Source: Thermosynechococcaceae cyanobacterium Okahandja | Lineage (GTDB): Bacteria; Cyanobacteriota; Cyanobacteriia; Thermosynechococcales; Thermosynechococcaceae | Direction of reading: 5' to 3' | DNA: 64,000 nt | Assembly: GCA_041530395.1 (NCBI GenBank) | Contig: CP136945.1 | Coordinates: 1,488,001-1,552,000 of the forward strand | Part shown: positions 57,312 through 64,000 of the stretch, one piece after another | Position numbering within the stretch: position 1 is the first letter of the stretch | Layout: every line of letters starts with the position of its first letter | Translations under genes and position numbers: made by a program | The notes under the pieces: model-generated | Database searches by the model: none | The model's input: the letters and a program-made list of their open reading frames with translations, nothing else | Told to the model about the DNA's origin: nothing

Positions 57312-60191
57312 TTAGAAATCCCCCGCTAATGCTGCTTCACAGCGATCGCACAGGTGGGGATGGCGCTCAGAGTGCCCGACGCTCTCGGCATAGTTCCAAC
57401 ACCGGACGCACTTTTGACCGCTGGCGGTATCCACCCCCACCCACAGATGGGGTTGATCGAGGGTGTAGTTCAGGGGGAGGGGGCGCCGCTCTGGCATCAC
57501 CTCTACTTGGGACACCAAAAACAAATAGCGGAGTTCATCCACGCCATTGCCCGCTAAGGCATCCGTGGGGTTGAGGGTCGCGAGGCGATCGCGCCACTCG
57601 GCATCCGCCACGTATAGCCACACCTTTGCCTCTAGGGAAGAGCCAATGGCCTTTTCCGCCCGCGCCTGCTCCAGCACTTTGTTGACCTCGGTCCGCAACT
57701 GCCGCAGCGTCTCCCAGCGACTGGCCAGTTCCGGATTGTGCCACTGCTGGGCAAGGGTGACCCAACCACTCTGGAAGACGGAGGTGTAGGGGGTGGCAAA
57801 GGGTAGATGCTGCCAAATATCTTCTGCGAGGTGAGGCAGCACCGGCGCGATCGCCCGGGCAAGGTTCTGCACCGTAATGGCCAGCACCGTCTGGCAACTG
57901 CGGCGGCGATCGCTAGTGGCAGCACTGATATACAGGCGATCCTTGGCAATATCTAGATAAAAATTAGACAGATCAACGGTACAAAGATTCTGGATGGTCT
58001 GGAAAAAGCGGTAAAACTGATAGCTATCAAACGCCGCCGTTACCTCGCTCAACACCTCGTGTAAGCGATGCAGCATATAGCGATCCAACTCCGGCAACTG
58101 GGCATAGGGAATGGCATCCTGCTCCGGATGAAAATCGTGGAGGTTCCCCAGCAAAAAGCGCGCCGTATTGCGAATTTTGCGATAGACATCCGCCAACTGC
58201 TTCAGGATGGTTTTGCCAATAGGTACATCGTTGGCGTAGTCCACCGACGAGACCCACAGCCGCAAGACATCGGCACCGTAGGGCGGATCCTGCTTTTGGT
58301 TTTTGCCCCCCTCAATCACCTCGCGTGGGTCCGTGACATTGCCCAAGGACTTACTCATCTTGCGCCCCTGCTCATCTAAGACAAAGCCGTGGGTCAAGAC
58401 AGATTTATAGGGGGCATGACCTTTGACCGCCACCCGCGTTAGCAGCGATGACTGGAACCAGCCCCGATGCTGATCCGAGCCTTCTAGGTACAGATCCGCC
58501 TGTTGTTCGCCGAGCACCGCCGCCCAGGAGGAGCCGGAGTCAAACCAGACATCCATCGTATCGGTGCCCTTTTCGTAGCGCTCCGCCTGATCCCGTAGGG
58601 AGGGGGGCAGCAGTTCCGCCACCGTCAACTCCCACCAAGCATCTGAGCCGTGTTGGCGAATAATTGCTTGCACATGGGCAATGGTTTCTGCCGTCAGGAG
58701 CGGTTCCCCCGTAGCCTTATCGTAAAAGACGGGGATGGGTACCCCCCAACTCCGCTGCCGCGAAATACACCAGTCAGAGCGCTCGGCCACCATGGCGGTA
58801 ATCCGGTTTTCCCCTTGAGCCGGAATCCAAGTGACTTCGCCAATGGCCTTGAGGGCGGCTTCGCGAAACCCCGCCACCGAGGCAAACCACTGTTCCGTTG
58901 CTCGGAAGATGGTGGGTTTTTTGGTACGCCAGTCGTAAGGATATTTGTGGACGTAGGGTTCCTCTTTGAGGAGCGCCCCGACCGCTTTGAGGGCATCAAT
59001 CACCGCCTCATTGCCCTCGCTAAGAACGCTCAGCCCGGCAAACGGCCCCGCTTCTGCGGTAAAGCAGCCATCCGCATCCACGGGGGATAAAATCGGCAGG
59101 CCATAGCGTTGACCCACCGCGTAGTCCTCCAGCCCATGGCCGGGGGCGGTATGGACAAGGCCCGTACCGGAATCGGTGGTCACATAATCGCCACCAATGA
59201 CAATTTTGCTCTGGCGCTCGAAGAGGGGATGTTGGTAGCAGGTATGCTCTAGATCGGCGCCTTTGGCAGTGGCCACCACGGTCAGGGGTTGGGCGAGGGT
59301 TTGGCTGAGGCGTTCCACTAAATCTCGCGCCACAATCAGGTAGGCATAGCGCTCCGCTGGCTCAACACGCACCAAGGCGTAGGTGAGGTCCGGGTTAACG
59401 CTCACCGCCAAGTTGGCCGGTAAGGTCCAGGGCGTTGTTGTCCAGATGGCAACCCCCAGTTGACCGAGCGCCTCATACCATGCGGGAGCTAATCCGGGGG
59501 GCAGTTCTAGCACTTCAAAGGCGGCATAGACACTGCGGGAGGTGTGGCCTTCTGGGTATTCCAGTTCGGCTTCGGCTAGCGCCGTTTTGGAACTGGGGCT
59601 CCAGTGCACGGGCTTGAGGCCACGGTAGATGTAGCCCCGCAGAACCATTTCCCCAAACACACCAATTTGGGCGGCCTCGTAGTCGGGTGTCAGGGTGAGG
59701 TAGGGGTGCTGCCAGTCGCCCCACACTCCATAGCGCTGAAAGCTTTGCTTTTGCTCGGCCACGGTTTTGAGGGCAAAGTCTTTGGCGCGCTGGCGCAACG
59801 ACAGCGGGGTGAGGCCCTGGCGTTCGGCGGGCTTTAGGGTTTGCAGCACCTTCAGTTCAATCGGCAGGCCGTGGCAGTCCCAGCCCGGGCGATAGTGAAC
59901 TTTACGCCCCTTGAGAAGCTGATATTTATTGATAATGTCTTTGAGAATTTTATTGAGGGCATGGCCAATGTGCAGCGCGCCGTTGGCGTAGGGGGGGCCA
60001 TCGTGGAGGATAAAGACCTCGCCCGGATTCTGTTGTTGCAACTGCTCGTAGATCTGGTGCTGCTGCCAAAAATCTTGGAGTTGGGGTTCCCGAATGGGTG
60101 CGTTGGCCCGCATTTCAAACGTGGTGTGTGGCAGATTAACCGTATCTTTATAGTCTGGATAGTCTGGAGCGTCTGGGGTAGGTTCAGCCAT
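57312..60191 (-). CDS. ileS: isoleucyl-tRNA synthetase
   Basis: A class I synthetase of 959 residues that charges tRNA-Ile and edits valine. The HIGH motif is in [15 protein letters not shown] near residue 75. The KMSKS loop lies in [11 protein letters not shown] near residue 610. The editing domain is between them ([11 protein letters not shown]). The C-terminal zinc finger has [12 protein letters not shown] and LCDRCEAAL, typical of the bacterial type. The ATG at 60191 gives the complete N-terminal [21 protein letters not shown]. The length and zinc finger exclude a pseudogene. Confidence 0.98.
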   Translation of the reverse strand: MAEPTPDAPDYPDYKDTVNLPHTTFEMRANAPIREPQLQDFWQQHQIYEQLQQQNPGEVFILHDGPPYANGALHIGHALNKILKDIINKYQLLKGRKVHYRPGWDCHGLPIELKVLQTLKPAERQGLTPLSLRQRAKDFALKTVAEQKQSFQRYGVWGDWQHPYLTLTPDYEAAQIGVFGEMVLRGYIYRGLKPVHWSPSSKTALAEAELEYPEGHTSRSVYAAFEVLELPPGLAPAWYEALGQLGVAIWTTTPWTLPANLAVSVNPDLTYALVRVEPAERYAYLIVARDLVERLSQTLAQPLTVVATAKGADLEHTCYQHPLFERQSKIVIGGDYVTTDSGTGLVHTAPGHGLEDYAVGQRYGLPILSPVDADGCFTAEAGPFAGLSVLSEGNEAVIDALKAVGALLKEEPYVHKYPYDWRTKKPTIFRATEQWFASVAGFREAALKAIGEVTWIPAQGENRITAMVAERSDWCISRQRSWGVPIPVFYDKATGEPLLTAETIAHVQAIIRQHGSDAWWELTVAELLPPSLRDQAERYEKGTDTMDVWFDSGSSWAAVLGEQQADLYLEGSDQHRGWFQSSLLTRVAVKGHAPYKSVLTHGFVLDEQGRKMSKSLGNVTDPREVIEGGKNQKQDPPYGADVLRLWVSSVDYANDVPIGKTILKQLADVYRKIRNTARFLLGNLHDFHPEQDAIPYAQLPELDRYMLHRLHEVLSEVTAAFDSYQFYRFFQTIQNLCTVDLSNFYLDIAKDRLYISAATSDRRRSCQTVLAITVQNLARAIAPVLPHLAEDIWQHLPFATPYTSVFQSGWVTLAQQWHNPELASRWETLRQLRTEVNKVLEQARAEKAIGSSLEAKVWLYVADAEWRDRLATLNPTDALAGNGVDELRYLFLVSQVEVMPERRPLPLNYTLDQPHLWVGVDTASGQKCVRCWNYAESVGHSERHPHLCDRCEAALAGDF

Positions 60192-60293
60192 GGCCGCGGG
60201 CAGGTCTTACAATGACAGTAGGATAAGGTGCTTTTCATTGTAGGGGAAGTCATCGGGCACCCTCAAGCAGCGGACACGGATTACGTTATCGGC

Positions 60294-60731
60294 ATGATTT
60301 CAGTCCTAGGTTTAGATTTGGGGCGCAAGCGGATTGGTGTGGCGGGTTGCGATCGCCTCGGGCAGTTTGCCACTGGCTTAACCACGATTCAGCGCCGCAC
60401 GTTTGCCAGCGATATTGAGCAACTGCGGCAGTTGTGCCAACAGCGGCAGGTGGAACGTCTTGTGGTGGGGCTACCCTACACCCTCAACGGGGAGCTAGGG
60501 TCACAGGCGCGGCAGGTACAGCACCTCGCGGAACGGATTGGCAAGGCGCTGAACTTACCGGTGGAGTACATGGATGAACGCTTGACGTCTTTTCAGGCGG
60601 AAGAACTGCTCCGGCAGCGGGGGCGATCGCCCCGGCGCGATAAAGCTCTCGTGGATCAAATTGCCGCGGCGCTGATTTTGCAACAGTGGCTGGATACCCT
60701 GCGATTGCGAGAGTTACCCCCTAGGCACTAG
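60294..60731 (+). CDS. ruvX: YqgF/RuvX-family nuclease
   Basis: A 145-residue RNase H-fold protein of the YqgF family, implicated in Holliday junction or pre-16S rRNA processing. It begins [19 protein letters not shown] with the catalytic Asp in GLDLG. It has the middle Glu in [13 protein letters not shown] and the last Asp in [17 protein letters not shown]. The ATG at 60294 is preferred because earlier in-frame codons lack family similarity. It overlaps the 3' end of cysC by 11 bases. Confidence 0.9.
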   Translation: MISVLGLDLGRKRIGVAGCDRLGQFATGLTTIQRRTFASDIEQLRQLCQQRQVERLVVGLPYTLNGELGSQARQVQHLAERIGKALNLPVEYMDERLTSFQAEELLRQRGRSPRRDKALVDQIAAALILQQWLDTLRLRELPPRH

Positions 60732-61278
60732 CGATCGCCCCTGCTCGCTCTGGCGCTAACAGGGGCAGCACCGCCTGCAGAATCTTCGCGGCACTCTCTT
60801 CTATGGTTTCCAGATGGGTGTAGCACTCCACCTCTGGCTGTAGGGGCGGTTCGTAGGGATCATCAATGCCGGTGAAGTTACGAATTTCACCAGCGCGGGC
60901 ACGTTTGTACAACCCCTTCACATCCCGTTCCTCGCACACGGGCAGGGGGGCATTCACAAACACTTCCACAAAGCGGCCTATTTTTGCCCGCACCTCCTCC
61001 CGTACCTCGCGGTAGGGGGAAATGGCCGACACAATCACAATCACGCCGTGGCGGGTCAGCAGTTCCGCCACGAAACCAATGCGACGAATATTTTCATCCC
61101 GGTCCTCCTTAGAAAAGCCGAGTCCCTTGGTGAGGTGCTGACGCACAATATCGCCATCGAGCATCTCAACCGCGTAGCCCGCCTGGTGCAAATGCTGAAA
61201 GAGGGCGTGGGCAAGCGTCGTTTTGCCCGCCCCCGACAGACCCGTGAACCAAACCGTTAAGCCTTGGCGTTGTGTCAT
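60721..61278 (-). CDS. cysC: adenylylsulfate kinase
   Basis: CysC phosphorylates APS to PAPS in sulfate assimilation. The 185-residue protein has the P-loop GLSGAGKTT at 13-21. The APS-binding segment is [20 protein letters not shown], and [16 protein letters not shown] and [16 protein letters not shown] are also typical. It is the single-domain form. Its 3' end overlaps ruvX. About 30 bases separate it from the dnaE-N stop on the same strand, so co-transcription behind dnaE is possible. Confidence 0.96.
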   Translation of the reverse strand: MTQRQGLTVWFTGLSGAGKTTLAHALFQHLHQAGYAVEMLDGDIVRQHLTKGLGFSKEDRDENIRRIGFVAELLTRHGVIVIVSAISPYREVREEVRAKIGRFVEVFVNAPLPVCEERDVKGLYKRARAGEIRNFTGIDDPYEPPLQPEVECYTHLETIEESAAKILQAVLPLLAPERAGAIASA

Positions 61279-61310
61279 TGTTTCAATACAAAAATAAGAT
61301 TTGAGTTATT

Positions 61311-63917
61311 TTACGCCAAAATGCCCAAGCGGCTCTCCCACGGTTGGCTGGGCTTGACGGGCAGGTGCAGCAGTTCCCGCTGTTCCCGGAAAATTTGCTC
61401 AATGGGTAACATCTCGCCCGTGGTGGTCATGAAGCAATGATCCGGTGTGGCGCGCAGGATTGAACCATCGGCAAGGGTATATTCAACAATGGGGCGAAAT
61501 CCTTGGAAGTGCCACTGGGCAATCGGCTGGGTGTAAAGATGGCCATGGGCATCAAGGCTATAGACATGGCAGGCTAAGCGCTCAGTCACAAGCTGTTCAA
61601 TGGGGACGGCCCCGTACTCAACGGTCATGACCGCGGTGTCACCACTCAGGCAATACTCGGCAAAATCCAGCATCTGCTTAAAGAGTTCTTGGGCCACGGC
61701 ACTGGGAACCCCATTCTTAGCCGCCCCCTCAATAAACAGGGCTTCGTGTTTTTCCATTTCCTCCTTTTTCTTTTTGCCCATGGCTCGCCGCAGCAAATCC
61801 GCTTGACCCAGAGAATAGCCCGCAAGGTCTTGCGCCATACGCATGATCTGCTCTTGATAACACAGAACACCGTACGTTTCTTTGAGAATGGGCTCGAGCA
61901 GTTCGTGCTGATAGACAATCGGTTCACGCCCGTGCTTGCGGTTAATAAACTTGGGAATCAGCCCCGCATCTAACGGCCCCGGGCGGTAGAGGGCCAAGAC
62001 CGACGAAATGTCCTCTAGGTTGGAGGGCTTGAGATCCCGTACAATCTGGCGCATGCCTGAGGATTCCAACTGAAAGATGCCTTCTAGCTTGCCTTCGGCC
62101 AAAATCTGGTAGGTTTTCGGATCATCCAACGGTAAGGCATCGACATCCAGGGGTTGACCGCGGCTTTGCTGCACTAGCTCGCAGGTTTTTTGGATCATGG
62201 TCAGGTTTTTCAGCCCCAAGAAATCCATCTTCAAAAGGCCAAGGGACTCTAAATCCTCCATGAAGTACTGGGTAATGACCGCGCCGTCGTTGTTGCGTTG
62301 CAGGGGCACAATCTGATCGAGGGGTTCTGAGGCAATGACCACCCCGGCCGCATGAACCCCATAGGTCTTGTTGGTGCCTTCAATGCGCATGGCCATATCC
62401 ACCCAGCGGCGCACCTGCGGATCACTGTCGTACTTTTCTTTGAATTCGGGGGAGGGGGTTTCTTCAGAAATCATGACCGCTAGCTTGGTGGGCTTGCCGC
62501 GGACAATGGGGATGAGTTTGGCCATGTAGTCCGCTTGGCTGTAGGGAATATCGAGCACCCGTGCCACGTCTTTGAGAACCGCTTTCGAGGTCATGCGGTT
62601 AAAGGTAATAATTTGGGCGACGCGATCGCTGCCGTATTTTTCAGTCACGTACTGGATGACTTCTTCGCGGCGTTCAATGCAGAAGTCGGTGTCAATATCC
62701 GGCATGGACTTGCGCTCGGGGTTCAAAAAGCGCTCAAACAGCAAGCCGTGGTGTACCGGATCAATATTGGTAATGCGCAGGGCGTAGGCCACAAGGGAAC
62801 CTGCCGCGGAGCCGCGCCCGGGGCCAACGGGAATATTATGATCGCGGGCGTATTTGATGTAGTCCCACACCACCAGAAAGTAGGTGGAAAACCCCATCTG
62901 TTGCAGCATCTTTAACTCGTATTCCAGCCGCTGGCGATAGGTGGGGTCAAGGGCCTGTCGATCACTCAGGTGGAACCGCTCCAGTAATCCCTGCCATGCC
63001 ACCTGCTCAAGATAGGTGTCTGCCGTGTGACCGGCAGGGACGGGAAAGTCGGGGCTTTGAGGCTCGCGAAAGACATTGTACGGCTCAATCTTCTCAGCCA
63101 CCTTGAGGGTATTGGCTAGGGCGGTTGCAATCACCTCCGGCGGCAGGTGATCCCGAAACAGGCGCGCCATTTCGGCGGCGGATTTAAGGTATTCGGTGCC
63201 GCTGTAGCGCAGGCGTTTATCGTCGGTGAGCAGTTTGCCGGTTTGGATGCACAGCAGGGCATCGTGAGCCTCAACATCGTAGCAGGAAATAAAGTGGGAG
63301 TCGTTGGTGGCAATCACATCAATGCCGAGTTCTTGGCCAATGCGCACCAGTTCAACATTGACGACCCGGTCTTCTTGGGAACCGTGATCCTGAATTTCTA
63401 GGTAAAAATCATCACCAAAGGTCTCTTGGTACCAGCGAGCGATGCGGCGCGCCACCTCCGGTTTCCCCTGCAAAATGGCTTGGGGAATTTCGCCCCCCAA
63501 GCAGGCACTGGTCACTATTAAGCCCTCGCGGTACTGGGCCAGTAGCTCTTTGTTAATGCAGGGGCGGGCAAAAATCCCTTTCCCCTGAAACCCTTGCAGG
63601 TGGGAAATACTGGTGAGCTTACAGAGGTTGTGGTAGCCCTGCTTGTTCTTAGCTAAAACCACTTGGTGGTAGCGGGGTTTGCGCTCCTGCTGGGTAATGT
63701 CGCCGTTGATGACGTACATTTCGTTGCCAATGATCGGCTTGAGGGGCTTGCCACGGCATAGCTTGAGTAGCTCGACCGCCCCGTACATCACCCCGTGATC
63801 GGTGAGGGCAATTGCCGGCATCTCGAGTTCAATGGCCCGCGCCACTAAGTCGGGGAGTTGACTCGCGCCGTCGAGGAGGCTGTAGTCGCTGTGGATGTGC
63901 AGGCCAACAAAGGACAT
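61311..63917 (-). CDS. dnaE: DNA polymerase III alpha subunit, N-terminal half, with N-intein
   Basis: The N-terminal part of the replicative polymerase, 868 residues including a 113-residue N-intein. It contains the PHP domain ([19 protein letters not shown], residues 3-20) and most of the palm, with the catalytic acids in MPDIDTDF. After LDFAEY the intein starts with Cys in [14 protein letters not shown] and ends the protein. A separate gene elsewhere must encode the C-intein and the remainder, and trans-splicing joins them. ATG at 63917 is chosen; a TTG two codons earlier is possible. Confidence 0.97.
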   Translation of the reverse strand: MSFVGLHIHSDYSLLDGASQLPDLVARAIELEMPAIALTDHGVMYGAVELLKLCRGKPLKPIIGNEMYVINGDITQQERKPRYHQVVLAKNKQGYHNLCKLTSISHLQGFQGKGIFARPCINKELLAQYREGLIVTSACLGGEIPQAILQGKPEVARRIARWYQETFGDDFYLEIQDHGSQEDRVVNVELVRIGQELGIDVIATNDSHFISCYDVEAHDALLCIQTGKLLTDDKRLRYSGTEYLKSAAEMARLFRDHLPPEVIATALANTLKVAEKIEPYNVFREPQSPDFPVPAGHTADTYLEQVAWQGLLERFHLSDRQALDPTYRQRLEYELKMLQQMGFSTYFLVVWDYIKYARDHNIPVGPGRGSAAGSLVAYALRITNIDPVHHGLLFERFLNPERKSMPDIDTDFCIERREEVIQYVTEKYGSDRVAQIITFNRMTSKAVLKDVARVLDIPYSQADYMAKLIPIVRGKPTKLAVMISEETPSPEFKEKYDSDPQVRRWVDMAMRIEGTNKTYGVHAAGVVIASEPLDQIVPLQRNNDGAVITQYFMEDLESLGLLKMDFLGLKNLTMIQKTCELVQQSRGQPLDVDALPLDDPKTYQILAEGKLEGIFQLESSGMRQIVRDLKPSNLEDISSVLALYRPGPLDAGLIPKFINRKHGREPIVYQHELLEPILKETYGVLCYQEQIMRMAQDLAGYSLGQADLLRRAMGKKKKEEMEKHEALFIEGAAKNGVPSAVAQELFKQMLDFAEYCLSGDTAVMTVEYGAVPIEQLVTERLACHVYSLDAHGHLYTQPIAQWHFQGFRPIVEYTLADGSILRATPDHCFMTTTGEMLPIEQIFREQRELLHLPVKPSQPWESRLGILA
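61314..61652 (-). other. split intein, N-terminal part (DnaE-N)
   Basis: These 113 codons are the N-intein of the cyanobacterial split DnaE intein. Cys1 is coded at 61650-61652. The block A sequence is CLSGDTAV. Block B with the Thr-x-x-His is at [11 protein letters not shown]. The host junction is Tyr before Cys1. It ends with a stop rather than an extein. Confidence 0.95.
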
Positions 63918-63942
63918 GGGCAATTGCCTTGGCTCGATTAGG

Positions 63943-63999
63943 TCAGGACAGTTTCGGCAGGCTGCTTAGGTAGGCGTTGAAATCGGCCTCTGCGTCCCG
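63943..63999 (-). CDS. possible C-terminal end of an upstream gene
   Basis: On the minus strand the last bases read [18 protein letters not shown] followed by TGA at 63943-63945. This could be the end of a gene that lies beyond the right edge. Too little is visible to identify it or to exclude chance. Confidence 0.3.
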   Translation of the reverse strand, partial: RDAEADFNAYLSSLPKLS

Positions 64000-64000
64000 A

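Overview
The window is chromosomal DNA of a unicellular thermophilic-type cyanobacterium close to Thermosynechococcus. The evidence is psaA and psaB encoding proteins of 755 and 741 residues that read like the Thermosynechococcus photosystem I core, chlD for chlorophyll synthesis, the N-terminal half of a split-intein DnaE, a cyanobacterial-type Hfq, an SmtA/SmtB metallothionein pair, and frequent HIP1 octamers (GCGATCGC). Species cannot be fixed from the window alone.

Layout. 1-9,300 is core metabolism: fmt (partial, minus strand), lepB, chlD, a stomatin-like protein, the run purS-unknown-purQ-hisG, glmS and an exported Mn-type superoxide dismutase. 9,270-15,100 holds an FHA-domain ABC transporter (minus strand), two cyanobacterial proteins of unknown role and murQ. 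15,100-19,650 is the accessory region: an MFS transporter cut off by a decayed IS630-family transposase, a broken MazF-type toxin-antitoxin pair, a lipoprotein HtrA protease, a probable lone right end of an IS200/IS605 element, an unrecognised two-gene cassette (18,127-19,520) and a short relic of a type I methyltransferase gene. 19,670-36,500 returns to core genes: J-domain membrane protein, clpB, Uma2-type nuclease, succinate-semialdehyde dehydrogenase, a FAS1 protein, a nitrilase, an exported CHAT protein, an NnrU/Z-ISO-like membrane protein, a PLD/EF-hand/HhH fusion, ebfC, a NarL-type regulator, a second FHA-ABC transporter with a WD40 protein, DUF4330 and RidA. 36,700-41,440 is the psaAB operon with promoter and terminator. 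41,519-49,129 is one giant gene for a secreted filamentous-haemagglutinin-like protein with long near-identical tandem repeats. 49,230-52,230 contains two pseudogenes, ynfA, a CAP-domain protein, a type IV pilin-like protein and the divergent smtB/smtA pair. The remainder holds the run dapF-vWA-metalloprotease-DUF819, hfq, larC, ileS, ruvX, cysC and dnaE-N with its N-intein.

How the genes relate. Most genes are housekeeping and sit in short runs with small overlaps. The clearest regulatory signals are the SmtB operator lying between the -35 and -10 of smtA, a HLR1-type direct repeat (the RpaB high-light site) upstream of the gene at 12,761 with a related repeat upstream of the FHA-ABC gene, and the psaAB -10 and terminator. 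The best candidate for an undescribed system is the two-gene cassette at 18,127-19,520: a coiled-coil protein with a long Gly/Ala hydrophobic core plus a small helical partner. A palindrome overlaps its ribosome-binding site, and mobile-element and restriction-modification relics flank it.
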